Shown here one piece after another: positions 55,519 to 64,000 of a stretch of 64,000 nucleotides of DNA (positions within the stretch are counted from its first letter, which is position 1; each line of letters opens with the position of its first letter). Below the pieces are notes generated by a model. The model saw only the letters and a program-made list of their open reading frames with translations. It made no database searches and was not told where the DNA came from. Source of the stretch: WGMI01 sp041739275 (GTDB lineage Bacteria > Bacteroidota > Bacteroidia > Flavobacteriales > Schleiferiaceae); NCBI GenBank assembly GCA_041739275.1, contig JBGSOF010000027.1:19723-83722 (forward strand). Direction: 5' to 3'. Both the position numbers and the translations under genes were made by a program.

Positions 55519-56580
55519 TCAAAACCCCCACCCCAAGCGCACGTCCAAAAACTCCGCAACATGCCCATGGACACGGATGTTGGCCCCGAGACTCAGGTTT
55601 TTCCAGAAATAGTAGTTCACCCCATAGCGCTGGAACCAATCCGGGGTCGGGGCATAGTCGCGGTACACATACACCCCGGCTTGCTGGCTAAACGTAAACT
55701 TCCCCATCACAAAAGAATGTCCGGCCAAAACGCTGGCTTCAAAATGGTTAGAAGGGGTTCCCGCCTGGTCGAGCAACTGCTCATAGGCCACATTGCGCAG
55801 GAGTTCTACGCCCGCATCCCAGGCCGAAACCCGAGAAAATTGGTGCAAATACGAGGCTTCGAGCCCATAAACGGCATAGGTAACCCGCGTCTCGTCTATG
55901 GCCTTGCCCGCGGCAAAAGCTTCGAGCGTCCACAGCCGCTTGGGCGGAGGGGGGCTGGTATTGAGTTCTGTTTTCGACTTGAAGACCCGCGGCTTCAGGC
56001 TGTATTCCACCCCCAGGGCCAGGGTGGGATAGTTCAAGCCTTTGTTGGGTTCCTGGATGCCCCCATTGCTCGAATGGTTGTAGATCGCGTTCAGCGAAGC
56101 CGACCAATGCGCCTGAGGTCGATATGAAAACCCCGCGCCCAACTGGACAAAGGTGTTGAGATACAGGCTGTAGCTCAAATTGAGCGGATTGGTTTCCCCA
56201 TCATAGGGTGTGGTTTGATAGGCAAAGCCCATTCCTCCGCGCAGATTGAAAAACCAAGGCCCCGAAAGCCGGTAGTGCGGCTCCACAAACCCATACAACT
56301 GAAAAGACGACCCCAGAATATCGGGCTTGTCGAGGTTGTGATAGGACAGGGAAAAACCGATGCGCGGAAAGCACAAGCAGTTGGAATAGTGTTGATTGGG
56401 GTCGAGTTCGCGGATATAATCGATCCCCACACCCCAGGGAGAGGCGCTCCCGATCGGGGCAATGGCCTCGCTGTGGAGAATCAAAAAGCCGGTTTCAGCT
56501 CTCAAACCAAAAACGTTATTTGATTGAGCAGAAGCCAGCTTCGCCCAGGCGAATAAACTTAAAATGAGCGCAATCCTCAT
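55519..56580 (-). CDS. PagL-like acyloxyacyl hydrolase, outer membrane
   Basis: 353 residues with signal peptide (ALILSLFAWAKLASA). Beta-barrel strand pattern throughout, with the motif AIYNHSSNGGIQEPNKGLNY near residue 165; in PagL the catalytic His-x-Ser is equivalent to H169 and S171 here. PagL removes an acyl chain from lipid A in the outer membrane. The C-terminal half is longer than in PagL and could be a second barrel segment. No terminal Phe was seen (ends RLGWGF), which is consistent with a BAM substrate. Confidence 0.75.
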   Translation of the reverse strand: MRIALILSLFAWAKLASAQSNNVFGLRAETGFLILHSEAIAPIGSASPWGVGIDYIRELDPNQHYSNCLCFPRIGFSLSYHNLDKPDILGSSFQLYGFVEPHYRLSGPWFFNLRGGMGFAYQTTPYDGETNPLNLSYSLYLNTFVQLGAGFSYRPQAHWSASLNAIYNHSSNGGIQEPNKGLNYPTLALGVEYSLKPRVFKSKTELNTSPPPPKRLWTLEAFAAGKAIDETRVTYAVYGLEASYLHQFSRVSAWDAGVELLRNVAYEQLLDQAGTPSNHFEASVLAGHSFVMGKFTFSQQAGVYVYRDYAPTPDWFQRYGVNYYFWKNLSLGANIRVHGHVAEFLDVRLGWGF

Positions 56581-56604
56581 CGCAATCGACTGAGGATTCG
56601 AACT

Positions 56605-57015
56605 TTAACGGCTCATGGTGGCGCGTACCTCGGCGGCACCTGTTCCGTCGTTCTGGCTGTATTCGAGACGAACCTGCGTCAGATCGCCATCGGGAAACCC
56701 CAAGCCGACATACTGAATGTTGTCGCGGGTTTGATCGGGAATGGCAAAGCTCGTGGCGTCCACCGTGGCGACCACCGTATGCGTGCTCCCTTGATTGCCG
56801 AAGTTCTTGATTTTGATCTCGTTCTCCTCTTGACCCGCGCTAATGTTCACAATGTAATTCTGAGGCGCGTTGGGTCCGCTGGTCTCTACCATAGTCCAGT
56901 TACCCACATAATCGATCCGACTAAATCCGGGATCGGTTTCGTCTTCAGCACAGGACGAAACGATTAAGGCCGAACTCAAAAAAAGAGCGGCGAGCAGTGC
57001 GGAGGTCTTCTTCAT
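56605..57015 (-). CDS. Hypothetical lipoprotein
   Basis: 136 residues. Signal ends at LIVSSC (C22); after it DETDPGFSRIDYVGNWTMVE suggests a lipocalin-like or small beta-barrel fold (GNWTMVE is a typical opening). No family recognised. The 24-bp gap to the PagL-like gene suggests shared transcription. Confidence 0.7.
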   Translation of the reverse strand: MKKTSALLAALFLSSALIVSSCAEDETDPGFSRIDYVGNWTMVETSGPNAPQNYIVNISAGQEENEIKIKNFGNQGSTHTVVATVDATSFAIPDQTRDNIQYVGLGFPDGDLTQVRLEYSQNDGTGAAEVRATMSR

Positions 57016-57103
57016 AAGTCGAGGAACGCTGTATTTAAACGGGTATTGTTAAATCTACAAATCATCTCACTGATCTCAATTGCCTGGGGTGGGAAACGAT
57101 TTT

Positions 57104-57691
57104 TTATTTCGCCCTGCGCGCTTTGTTCGCAGCATTCAATTGATCGAGCACTTCTTGTGTGATGTCGAGCCCGGGCTCAGCCGAAAGAATCGGTCCGCCC
57201 TCGCCGTACGACAAAATAAAATCCAGCTTTTTGGCGACGCGCATCGAGTCGATCACCGCCTTCATATCGTCCTTGAGCAGAGCCGTGAGTTTCTCTTCTT
57301 CGGCGGCCAACTTTTGGGTTTGGGCATCGCGGTACTCCATGGCCTGTTGTTGCTTGATCATGAGCTCTTGCTGGGCCTGTCGGAGCTCAGCTTCGCTCAA
57401 GCGGCTCGCTTGCTGCTCCAAGACCTGATAGTTTTCTTGCAAGACCTGACCTTTTCGACCCAATTCAGTTTCGAGCGCTTTCAACTGAGTTTCGAGCTGA
57501 GCGCGCAGCCCTTTGTGGTATTCATAGCCCGAAACCAAGGTGTCGATATTGACATAGGCCACCTTCAAACCTGTGCCGGTGGAGTCTATGGAATATCCTG
57601 ATGTAGTGGTATTTGAGCCGTTATCCGTTTTCTGTTCCGATTTTGCACAGCCTGCCAAAGCTGCGATCAAAAGCGCGAGAGCGATGCGCAT
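57104..57691 (-). CDS. OmpH/Skp-like periplasmic chaperone lipoprotein
   Basis: 195 residues from ATG 57691 (MRIALALLIAALAGCAKSEQ, lipobox LAGC). The OmpH signature VAYVNIDTLVSGYEYHKGLR is followed by a long coiled coil (ETQLKALETELGRKGQVLQE through RDAQTQKLAAEEEKLTALLK) and the usual short C-terminal strand (DFILSYGEGGPILSAEPGLD). Skp-type proteins hold outer-membrane proteins in the periplasm; a lipid anchor is unusual but seen in Bacteroidota. It follows hutU by 11 bp. Confidence 0.85.
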   Translation of the reverse strand: MRIALALLIAALAGCAKSEQKTDNGSNTTTSGYSIDSTGTGLKVAYVNIDTLVSGYEYHKGLRAQLETQLKALETELGRKGQVLQENYQVLEQQASRLSEAELRQAQQELMIKQQQAMEYRDAQTQKLAAEEEKLTALLKDDMKAVIDSMRVAKKLDFILSYGEGGPILSAEPGLDITQEVLDQLNAANKARRAK

Positions 57692-57702
57692 AAGTCTGGT
57701 TT

Positions 57703-59709
57703 TCAATGGGTGGGAAACAATTCGTCGAGCAAGGCATCGTCGACCAATTCGGGCAAAGGTACACTGAGCAAGGGGCTTCGAGCCATTTCGCGCTCGATGG
57801 CGAATCGCGCGGGCGCGTTCCGAGCCCAAGAGCGCCGGGCAATGCCGTTGTTGACGTCGAAAAACAGCATGCGTTCCGCCCGAATACCCGCTTGTTCGCT
57901 GCCGTCGAGCAGCATTCCAAAGCCTCCGTTGATCACTTCGCCCCAGCCTACGCCCCCACCGTTGTGCAGAGAAACCCAAGTGGCACCGCGAAACGAATCT
58001 CCGATGGCATTTTGAACTGCCATGTCTGCCGTAAATCGCGAGCCGTCATAGATATTCGAGGTTTCTCGCCAAGGCGAATCGGTTCCCGAAACGTCGTGGT
58101 GGTCTCGTCCGAGAATCACGCTCCCAATCTCTCCTCTCGCAATGGCTTCGTTGAACGCAAGCGCTATGGCTACTCGGGCCTCGCTGTCGGCATAGAGAAT
58201 CCGAGCCTGAGAGCCCACCACCAGGCGGTTTTCTTCGGCGCTTTCGATCCAGTGTAGATTGTCGCGCAATTGTTCGCGGATTTCACCGGGGGCGCGCTCG
58301 AGCATCTCGCGCAGCACCTTGGCCGCGATGCGGTCGGTGGCCAAGAGATCTTCGGGCCGGCCTGAAGCACAGACCCATCGAAAGGGACCAAAGCCCAGAT
58401 CGAAGCAGAGCGGACCGAGGATGTCTTGGATGTACGAAGGGTATTTGAAATCAATTCCGTTCGGGGCGAAGACTTCGGCTCCTGAGCGGCTCGATTCGAG
58501 CAAAAAGGCATTTCCGTAATCGAAAAAGTACATTCCGCTGATGCTGAGCTGGTTGATCGCGGCCATATGCCGTACCAAACTCGCCTTGACCTCGGTTTTA
58601 AAGCGCTCGGGATCTTCGGACATCATCCGGTTGCTCTGCTCAAAGCTCAATCCGACCGGGTAGTAGCCCCCCGCCCAAGGATTGTGCAGAGAAGTTTGGT
58701 CGGAACCCAAATCGACCTGAATGCCCTTTCGAACAAAAAATTCCCACAGATCGACCACATTGCCCTGATAGGCAAGAGAAACCGCCTCTCCATGAGAACG
58801 GGCGCGCTCAATTCGCTCCGCCAGAGCATCGAGCTCGGTGTATACCTCGTCGACCCAGCCTTGACTGTGTCTTGTCTTGACGGCTTTGGGATTCAACTCG
58901 GCCACCACGCCCACACAACCCGCAATTTTCGCGGCCTTGGGTTGAGCACCGCTCATTCCGCCCAAACCCGAACTGACGAACAATTTGCCGCTCAAACGGC
59001 CTTCAGGCCCCGCGATGCGCCGGGCGGCATTCAAGACGGTAATCGTCGTGCCGTGCACAATCCCCTGTGGGCCGATGTACATGTACGAGCCTGCCGTCAT
59101 TTGGCCATACTGGCTGACCCCAAGAGCATTGAATCGTTCCCAATCTTCGGGTTTGCTGTAATTCGGAATCACCATTCCGTTGGTCACCACCACGCGTGGC
59201 GCTTCTCGGTGGCTGGGGAACAAACCCATGGGGTGCCCGCTGTAGATGTGCAGTGTTTGTTCGTCGGTCATCTGTGCGAGCATCTGCATCACAAGGCGGT
59301 ATTGCGCCCAGTTCTGAAAAACCGAACCGTTTCCGCCGTAGGTAATCAGTTCGTGGGGATGTTGTGCCACCCTCGGGTCGAGGTTGTTTTGGATCATCAA
59401 CATAATGGCCGCGGCCTGCCGGCTCCGCGCGGGATACTCCTCGATGGGCCGGGCGTGCATGGGATAGTCGGGGCGAAAGCGATACATATAAATCCGCCCG
59501 TAGTCTCGCAGTTCTTGGGCAAACTCGGGTCCGAGTACCGCGTGATGCTTTTTTGGAAAATAGCGGAGCGCGTTGCGCAGGGCGAGCTTTTTTTCGTCCG
59601 GGCTCAGCAAATCGCGGCGTTTGGGCGCGTGGTTCGCTTCGATGTCGTAGGGCTTGATCTCGGGAAGTTCGGCGGGAATGCCCTCGAGAATCGACTGCTC
59701 AAAGTTCAT
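57703..59709 (-). CDS. hutU: Urocanate hydratase HutU
   Basis: 668 residues. HutU converts urocanate to imidazolone propionate in histidine breakdown, using NAD. Blocks seen: GNGSVFQNWAQYRLVMQ, MTAGSYMYIGPQGIVHGTT, SSGLGGMSGAQPKAAKIAG with the Gly-rich NAD loop, and GGGVGWGEVINGGFGM. Length is in the longer class common in Bacteroidota. No other hut gene is adjacent, so the pathway is split or partial here. Confidence 0.96.
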   Translation of the reverse strand: MNFEQSILEGIPAELPEIKPYDIEANHAPKRRDLLSPDEKKLALRNALRYFPKKHHAVLGPEFAQELRDYGRIYMYRFRPDYPMHARPIEEYPARSRQAAAIMLMIQNNLDPRVAQHPHELITYGGNGSVFQNWAQYRLVMQMLAQMTDEQTLHIYSGHPMGLFPSHREAPRVVVTNGMVIPNYSKPEDWERFNALGVSQYGQMTAGSYMYIGPQGIVHGTTITVLNAARRIAGPEGRLSGKLFVSSGLGGMSGAQPKAAKIAGCVGVVAELNPKAVKTRHSQGWVDEVYTELDALAERIERARSHGEAVSLAYQGNVVDLWEFFVRKGIQVDLGSDQTSLHNPWAGGYYPVGLSFEQSNRMMSEDPERFKTEVKASLVRHMAAINQLSISGMYFFDYGNAFLLESSRSGAEVFAPNGIDFKYPSYIQDILGPLCFDLGFGPFRWVCASGRPEDLLATDRIAAKVLREMLERAPGEIREQLRDNLHWIESAEENRLVVGSQARILYADSEARVAIALAFNEAIARGEIGSVILGRDHHDVSGTDSPWRETSNIYDGSRFTADMAVQNAIGDSFRGATWVSLHNGGGVGWGEVINGGFGMLLDGSEQAGIRAERMLFFDVNNGIARRSWARNAPARFAIEREMARSPLLSVPLPELVDDALLDELFPTH

Positions 59710-59757
59710 GTAATCAGGTTGTTGATGTGCTTTTAAAAGGGGCGAAAGGCGGTTTGA

Positions 59758-59922
59758 CTACTTCGATTTTTTTCGGATTTCTCCGCGTGCCTTGTCAAAG
59801 CCATACGGGCAGTGCCGGCAACCGCTTTGACAACAATAGCCCCTCTTGAGGTGATAGGCTTCGGTAAATACCAAAAAGCCCGAGGGGTCTTGATAATAAT
59901 CTTCGGGCAAAAGCTCGTTCAC
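59758..59922 (-). CDS. Small Cys-rich DUF5522-like protein
   Basis: 54 residues from GTG 59922; the frame has no ATG. DYYQDPSGFLVFTEAYHLKR followed by GYCCQSGCRHCPYGFDKARG matches the DUF5522 family of very small conserved proteins with the C-C-x-S-G-C-x-H-C motif, which probably binds metal. It is about 50 bp upstream of hutU on the same strand. Function unknown. Confidence 0.75.
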   Translation of the reverse strand: MNELLPEDYYQDPSGFLVFTEAYHLKRGYCCQSGCRHCPYGFDKARGEIRKKSK

Positions 59923-59962
59923 ATCGATCTGTTTCGGCGGTAAAGTTCGAATTTAGACCGCG

Positions 59963-60841
59963 ATGATTTACTCTATAAACCCTCGCGCCCATACAGGGTT
60001 CAGCAGGGCCTTGTCGGGGCTCGCAATCGCCTTTTGTTCAGCCCTCGAACTCAGCGCGCAACCCCATGTGGAGGCCTATATCGAGGAATACGCCTCTAGC
60101 GCGGTCGAAGAAATGCAGCGATATAAAATCCCCGCCAGCATCACCATGGCCCAGGGCATGCTCGAGTCCAACTACGGCCGCAGCCGTTTGGCGACCGAGG
60201 CCAACAACCATTTTGGAATCAAATGCCCTCCGGGCTGGGACGGCCGAAGCGTGCGCCACGACGACGACAAGCCTCAAGAGTGCTTTAAGGCCTATCGCGA
60301 TGCCGCCGAAAGTTTTCGAGATCACTCTCTCTTTTTGGCCGAACGGTCTCGCTACGCCGCTCTTTTTGAGCTGAGAACCACCGATTATAAGGCATGGGCC
60401 AAGGGTTTGAGCAAAGCGGGGTATGCCACCAATCCCAAATACGCTTCCTTGCTCATTGATTTAATCGAGCGCTACGGTCTCGATTCGCTCGATCGGCTTG
60501 GTGTGGAGCGCGTTCGCTATAAATCGGCCAACAAACTGCCTTATACCCTGGCCTTAAAAGGAGATCGTTGGTCTGATTTGGCCGAATGGTCGGGCAAGGA
60601 CGAAGAAGACCTTAAACGCTGGAACGAATGCGCCTCTTGCGAACAGCCCCTCGCGGGTTCTCCGATTTATTTGAAGAAGAAAAAGAAGCGCGCCAAGCAG
60701 GCCGAACACCGAGTAGAGTATGGCGATTCTTTGGAGCAAATTGCTCAAATTCATGGAATTCGCCTGGAGTATTTGCTCGAAATCAACGGGCTTCAGAATG
60801 GGACAAGTCTCGAAGTCGGTACGATTTTGAAGATGCGCTGA
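59963..60841 (+). CDS. Secreted N-acetylglucosaminidase with LysM domain
   Basis: 292 residues with a signal peptide near LAIAFCSALELSAQ. The glucosaminidase (GH73) domain has ITMAQGMLESNYGRSRLA with E68 as the acid, and FRDHSLFLAERSRYAALFEL. A LysM-like domain follows near residue 245 (HRVEYGDSLEQIAQIHGIRL, LLEINGLQNGTSLEVGTIL). It would cleave the glycan strands of peptidoglycan during growth or division. Confidence 0.9.
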   Translation: MIYSINPRAHTGFSRALSGLAIAFCSALELSAQPHVEAYIEEYASSAVEEMQRYKIPASITMAQGMLESNYGRSRLATEANNHFGIKCPPGWDGRSVRHDDDKPQECFKAYRDAAESFRDHSLFLAERSRYAALFELRTTDYKAWAKGLSKAGYATNPKYASLLIDLIERYGLDSLDRLGVERVRYKSANKLPYTLALKGDRWSDLAEWSGKDEEDLKRWNECASCEQPLAGSPIYLKKKKKRAKQAEHRVEYGDSLEQIAQIHGIRLEYLLEINGLQNGTSLEVGTILKMR

Positions 60842-60848
60842 TGGGGGG

Positions 60849-63308
60849 TTACCCCGGATTAAAGCGGTACGCGTAAACCAAAGAGCCGGGGCCCGCGCAA
60901 ATCAAGAGCAGGCCTTGTGGGCCGGGGAGGGCTGCAAATCCGCCGGTAACGGGCAAGGGGAATCCTTCGAGTTCTCGGCCCTGAGCGTCAAAGCCCACGA
61001 GCTGAGAACGTTCGCGATCCCAGGCCAAAAAGTAGGTCTGATTGGCCGAACTGAGCCATCGAACTTCGTCGAATCGATTTCCTCGTTTTTTGAGCACGAG
61101 GGTCTTTTTTCCATTTTCTGCCATGACTTCAGCTCCTTTACCCGAAAAAGTCCAGGGTTCTGAAATCGAGTAAAAGGTGAGTTCCGAACCGGCCTCGACG
61201 CGATCTGCCGCCCCCGAAGGCGATATGGAACTGATCTGATTGGCTTCGTCCAAAACCATCCAACGAGGTTTTGGCCCCGGCTGCAGTTGCCAAGTTTGAC
61301 CTTTTTTGAGCCCTGTTGCGGCCTTTACCCGGCTTCTTGCCTTGCCGCCGCGATCGAGCAATTCGGCACCTCCGCCCTCGAGTGGAACAAATAGGTAATC
61401 CTTGCCTGTGTACGAAATATGCTGAGGAGTTCCCGCGATCGAGTTCGCCGATTTGTGCGCCCAGCCTTTGGTTTTTTTGCCGTCCACCCCGAAATTCAGA
61501 AGTTGATTGCCGCAGGGAACCAAAATTCGATAATTGCGGTTCGAGTCGTAGTCGAAAACGGCGCATCCGGCAGCCGCGTCTTCGGGCAATTCGACCGGGA
61601 AGTTCTCCACGGCTCGGCCGAGGCGATCGATCATCCAGAGCTTCTTCGAGCTGTTCATCACCCACTGTATTCGACCGTTGCGAAATGCATCGACCGCTTG
61701 CGGCTTTCCGAGAAGCAGCCCGTCTAACTCGAGACTCCAAAGAAGCTGGCCGTCAGACTGTAGGGCATGGAGGTTGTTTCGGCTGTCTTGCACGAGGATG
61801 AGTCGAAGCGATTCGGTGCTCTGAACTGCGAAAGGCCCCCAGACGGGCTCAGCGGGCAGCTCGAGGTTCCACGCTCCTGTGGCGGCATTTTGTGTTTTTT
61901 GTCCAAACTCCAGCGAACCCTGAATCAGGTCTCCGTCTTTGTTTTCAATCACCGAAACAACCGCTGTTTTAAACCGCTCAAATCGCTTGGGCATGAGCTC
62001 TCGTGCGGGCCAGGCCCCTTGAGCGCGGGCGTAGAGCCACTCCCAAACCGAGCCTCCTTTGAGTCCGAAATGGGCTTTGGCCGAAGAAAGGGGGTAGAGT
62101 TCCTCGCCCGTGGTTTTTTCGAGTGCATAATCGGCCAAAGCCGTGCGCAGCGGGGCCGGATCGGCGCACAGATGGGCAAGCCCGTCTCGGATAAAAAAGC
62201 ACTGAACGCTTCCTTCTCTCAGCCCGAGAGAACTCCCGTCGATGGGGGTGTCGAGCGTGAAAATGCTGTCCGGACCAAGGGTTTCAACCTGCACTGTTCC
62301 GACTCGTTCAAAGAGTTCCGATCGACCGAATTCGATTTTGGCAAATTGGATTTCCCTGCCGGGCTGCACCCCGTTTTCGCTTATGGAATACGTGCCGGTG
62401 GGCGCTCCAAAGAGCTCGCTTTCAGGCTCGTTTAGTTCGATGCTCCAGGCGATGAGCGAGGCGGGCAATTCAATTTTGGGCTTGCCGGGCGATTCGGTTT
62501 TGGGCGTGCTGCGACCGGCGACATTTAGCACGATGGCTCCTGCCCATCTCAACCCGTCTTTGGTGAAGAATAGATCGAGACCCACCCAATCTCCGAAGCG
62601 ATTCAAGCCTCGGTTGCTCTTTTTGCGAAGCAGCCATCCCAAAAGCGCGTCGCTTTCGCCCATGTTGAGGTAGATCTGGGCCTCTGCTGAGGGGTCTGAG
62701 GCTTTTCGAAGTCGCGAAAGTCCTGCTTCGACGCTGCTGTCGCGGAGGGGTTCTATGCTTTGTCTGATGCTCTCTTCAATGAGCAGGAGACTGTTGCTCA
62801 CTATGGTATATCCCTCAATTTGAAGGCCATACCAAGAAGAGCTCTTCGGGTCTTTCCCGTGGTAGACTCGAAAAGCGCGGTCTTGATAAGCTTGGTCTTC
62901 TCCCGGGGTTTCGAACCACGAATCGAGGGCAGAGGACCCTGAGTTCAGGGTTTGGGGGCTTGAAAGCGCGATCCAGATGCCGTAGCCTTCGCTGCCCGAG
63001 GGCGCCCATGCGATCAGTGCGGCCTGATTGAGTTCTTCGGCGATTTTCTCAGCCAAATCGCCGGTGGGTAGATAGTGCGCCGAGAAGGGAAAGTCCTGGG
63101 TGAGTTTAAATGCCTCGCTGGCTTGGATTTTTGCACTCAGTTGGCCGATGTTTCTCGTTTCGACGAGCAGTGCGCTGCGGCTGGGCGCTAAGTCCCATGC
63201 CCCGATGGGTGCCGAGTTTTTTCGGGCGCACGAAAGGCTCAACATCAGCATTCCGAGAATGGGCAGTGCGCTTTTGAACGACGGGACGAGGAAGAAGGCG
63301 TGTTTCAC
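60849..63308 (-). CDS. Large lipoprotein with DUF3352-like and PQQ-like repeats
   Basis: 819 residues from GTG 63308, which lies 5 bases after a -7 element and would be leaderless. Signal ends at LSLSC (near residue 27). The first 500 residues resemble DUF3352-type substrate-binding proteins (repeated LIAWAPSGSEGYGIWIALS and FHGKDPKSSSWYGLQIEG-like lines); the last 300 have seven PQQ/YncE-like strand repeats (LVQDSRNNLHALQSDGQLLW, IDRLGRAVENFPVELPEDA, AWDRERSQLVGFDAQGRELE). Role unknown; probably outer-surface or periplasmic. Convergent with the glucosaminidase gene. Confidence 0.7.
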   Translation of the reverse strand: MKHAFFLVPSFKSALPILGMLMLSLSCARKNSAPIGAWDLAPSRSALLVETRNIGQLSAKIQASEAFKLTQDFPFSAHYLPTGDLAEKIAEELNQAALIAWAPSGSEGYGIWIALSSPQTLNSGSSALDSWFETPGEDQAYQDRAFRVYHGKDPKSSSWYGLQIEGYTIVSNSLLLIEESIRQSIEPLRDSSVEAGLSRLRKASDPSAEAQIYLNMGESDALLGWLLRKKSNRGLNRFGDWVGLDLFFTKDGLRWAGAIVLNVAGRSTPKTESPGKPKIELPASLIAWSIELNEPESELFGAPTGTYSISENGVQPGREIQFAKIEFGRSELFERVGTVQVETLGPDSIFTLDTPIDGSSLGLREGSVQCFFIRDGLAHLCADPAPLRTALADYALEKTTGEELYPLSSAKAHFGLKGGSVWEWLYARAQGAWPARELMPKRFERFKTAVVSVIENKDGDLIQGSLEFGQKTQNAATGAWNLELPAEPVWGPFAVQSTESLRLILVQDSRNNLHALQSDGQLLWSLELDGLLLGKPQAVDAFRNGRIQWVMNSSKKLWMIDRLGRAVENFPVELPEDAAAGCAVFDYDSNRNYRILVPCGNQLLNFGVDGKKTKGWAHKSANSIAGTPQHISYTGKDYLFVPLEGGGAELLDRGGKARSRVKAATGLKKGQTWQLQPGPKPRWMVLDEANQISSISPSGAADRVEAGSELTFYSISEPWTFSGKGAEVMAENGKKTLVLKKRGNRFDEVRWLSSANQTYFLAWDRERSQLVGFDAQGRELEGFPLPVTGGFAALPGPQGLLLICAGPGSLVYAYRFNPG

Positions 63309-63312
63309 AAGG

Positions 63313-63320
63313 CAAATTTA
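63313..63320 (-). promoter_or_regulatory. -7 element of the large lipoprotein gene
   Basis: Minus strand TAAATTTG, exact TAnnTTTG. It ends only 5 bases before the GTG, so the message would be leaderless. No -33 TTG seen. Confidence 0.4.
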
Positions 63321-63820
63321 GCGAGACTGGGGTGGGCGCGAAGTGCTTGACGGGAGTCTCGGGTCTAAAGGGCACTTGCATTGGAGTGGGGCATTCTTGC
63401 TCCCTTGAGGTTTTGTTCGTCACTATGCGATTATTGCCGGCCAGTCGAGGTGCCTTTGACTTCTGGGCGTGTCTCTCAAACTTTGGGTTATGGTTTTGTT
63501 CGGTTGATGTGGTTTCCCAAATAGCGGCTATCGTTTAGAATCGTCCTTGTGGAGTTTTATTTACCGTTCAAATCTTCAAATCCTCAGGCTTATAAAGGCT
63601 CACAGGATATTTCTGGGGAACGCCGTCTATTCCGGCAGATCAATATTCAATCTTTGGTTAGTAAAAGGCGTACAAACGAATAATTGAACTAAGGTCGTAC
63701 AAGGTATATCTGGGTCTTCGGGAAGATATCTACCGGCTTCGCCGCTGAGCATTTCAAGACGGCCTTCGCTGTTCATTCCCTCTCTACGACCTTGATGTTT
63801 ACCCCGCTGCCGCGGAGGCT

Positions 63821-63848
63821 TTCTTTCTTTGCTGCTACAAAGAAAGAA
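63821..63848. repeat. Inverted repeat with 11-bp arms
   Basis: TTCTTTCTTTG (63821-63831) and CAAAGAAAGAA (63838-63848) pair perfectly around a CTGCTA loop; purine-only strand continues GGAAAGAAAGG. Structure noted, role unknown. Confidence 0.5.
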
Positions 63849-63950
63849 GGAAAGAAAGGAGCTTTTTAGACCGGCGCAGCGCTCTCCTCTCCTACCCGCG
63901 TACGCTTTGGCCGAGGTCGCCGCCGCAGAATATTAAAAAGGAAATTGCGG

Positions 63951-64000
63951 CTGTTGTGCGACTCGGCGTCGCTGGCGGGTCCCGGAGTCGAGAGGCTTTA
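63951..64000 (+). repeat. Dispersed repeat, copy C (start only)
   Basis: CTGTTGTGCGACTCGGCGTC continues as GCTGG and then CCCGGAGTCGAGAGGCTTTA to the window end; it matches the copy B segment at 26858-26881 with one mismatch in 24 and the copy A left end at 15806-15826. The rest lies outside the window. Confidence 0.55.

Larger units (their letters stand above)
63309..64000. other. Gene-free right end of the window
   Basis: 692 bp. A short frame at 63332-63538 is not believable (no ribosome site, no family). Contains an inverted repeat at 63821-63848 and the beginning of dispersed repeat copy C from about 63951. Confidence 0.5.

Noticed and set aside
58567..59736. 389-residue open frame on + strand
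   Set aside because: Antisense shadow of hutU, whose protein has clear family motifs.
63332..63538. 68-residue frame at the right end
   Set aside because: No family, no ribosome site, and composition like the surrounding non-coding DNA.

Overview
The window looks like chromosomal DNA of a Bacteroidota bacterium, most likely order Flavobacteriales and a lineage with fairly high GC. The evidence is a 2444-residue SprA (type IX secretion/gliding), a T9SS C-terminal sorting domain, promoters with the Bacteroidota -7 element TAnnTTTG, mevalonate-pathway genes, LytTR/LytS signalling, many SPII lipoproteins and TonB-domain paralogs. The family-level placement is inference from gene content only.

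Layout. 1-4.4 kb: end of a nitronate monooxygenase gene, then a tight + strand run of a pterin synthase of the eukaryotic-type (CX5HGH) subclass, fabD, mvaD, a mevalonate kinase-like GHMP kinase and a UbiA prenyltransferase. 4.4-7.4 kb (-): dnaG, whose zinc ligands are all replaced, and a polyprenyl diphosphate synthase that could supply isoprenoids to UbiA. 7.7-11.4 kb (+): a compact cluster of K+-channel-like protein, bestrophin, LCIB-type beta-carbonic anhydrase and NhaA. Both channel genes carry an in-frame stop codon. 11.5-16 kb: typA, then a copper-related set (CxGxC protein, MbnP, MbnH) whose next gene is cut off by a dispersed repeat. 16.2-19.8 kb: nuclease, acidic protein, and divergent deoxyhypusine synthase-like and arginine decarboxylase genes (polyamines).

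20.2-27.1 kb is the accessory part. A GH130-glycosyltransferase pair is followed by an AT-rich stretch of small cassette-like genes (HNH-like, peptidylarginine deiminase-like broken before its catalytic Cys, three small proteins) with an attC-like folded site, bounded by 61-bp direct repeats. 27.2-36.3 kb: FabH-like and CrtA-like genes, a lipoprotein/LytTR two-component operon, cysQ, three tandem TonB-domain proteins, VanZ-like and gcvH. 36.3-47.6 kb (-): sprA-ruvA, LemA/TPM operon, MerR regulator and M23 peptidase. 47.7-55.5 kb (+): alaS, an outer-membrane protein, a frameshifted FG-GAP/T9SS surface protein with exact 150-bp repeats, and two AT-rich lipoprotein genes. 55.5-63.3 kb: PagL-like protein, lipoproteins, OmpH-like protein, hutU, a DUF5522 protein, a glucosaminidase/LysM protein and a large lipoprotein. 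The last 0.7 kb has no gene and ends inside another copy of the dispersed repeat.

The two most notable points are the channel/bestrophin/LCIB/NhaA cluster, which parallels the bestrophin-LCIB partnership of the algal CO2-concentrating mechanism, and the number of disrupted genes (three in-frame stops, one frameshift, one repeat-truncated gene) where the broken frame continues cleanly into the next gene. No tRNA, rRNA or CRISPR array was seen.
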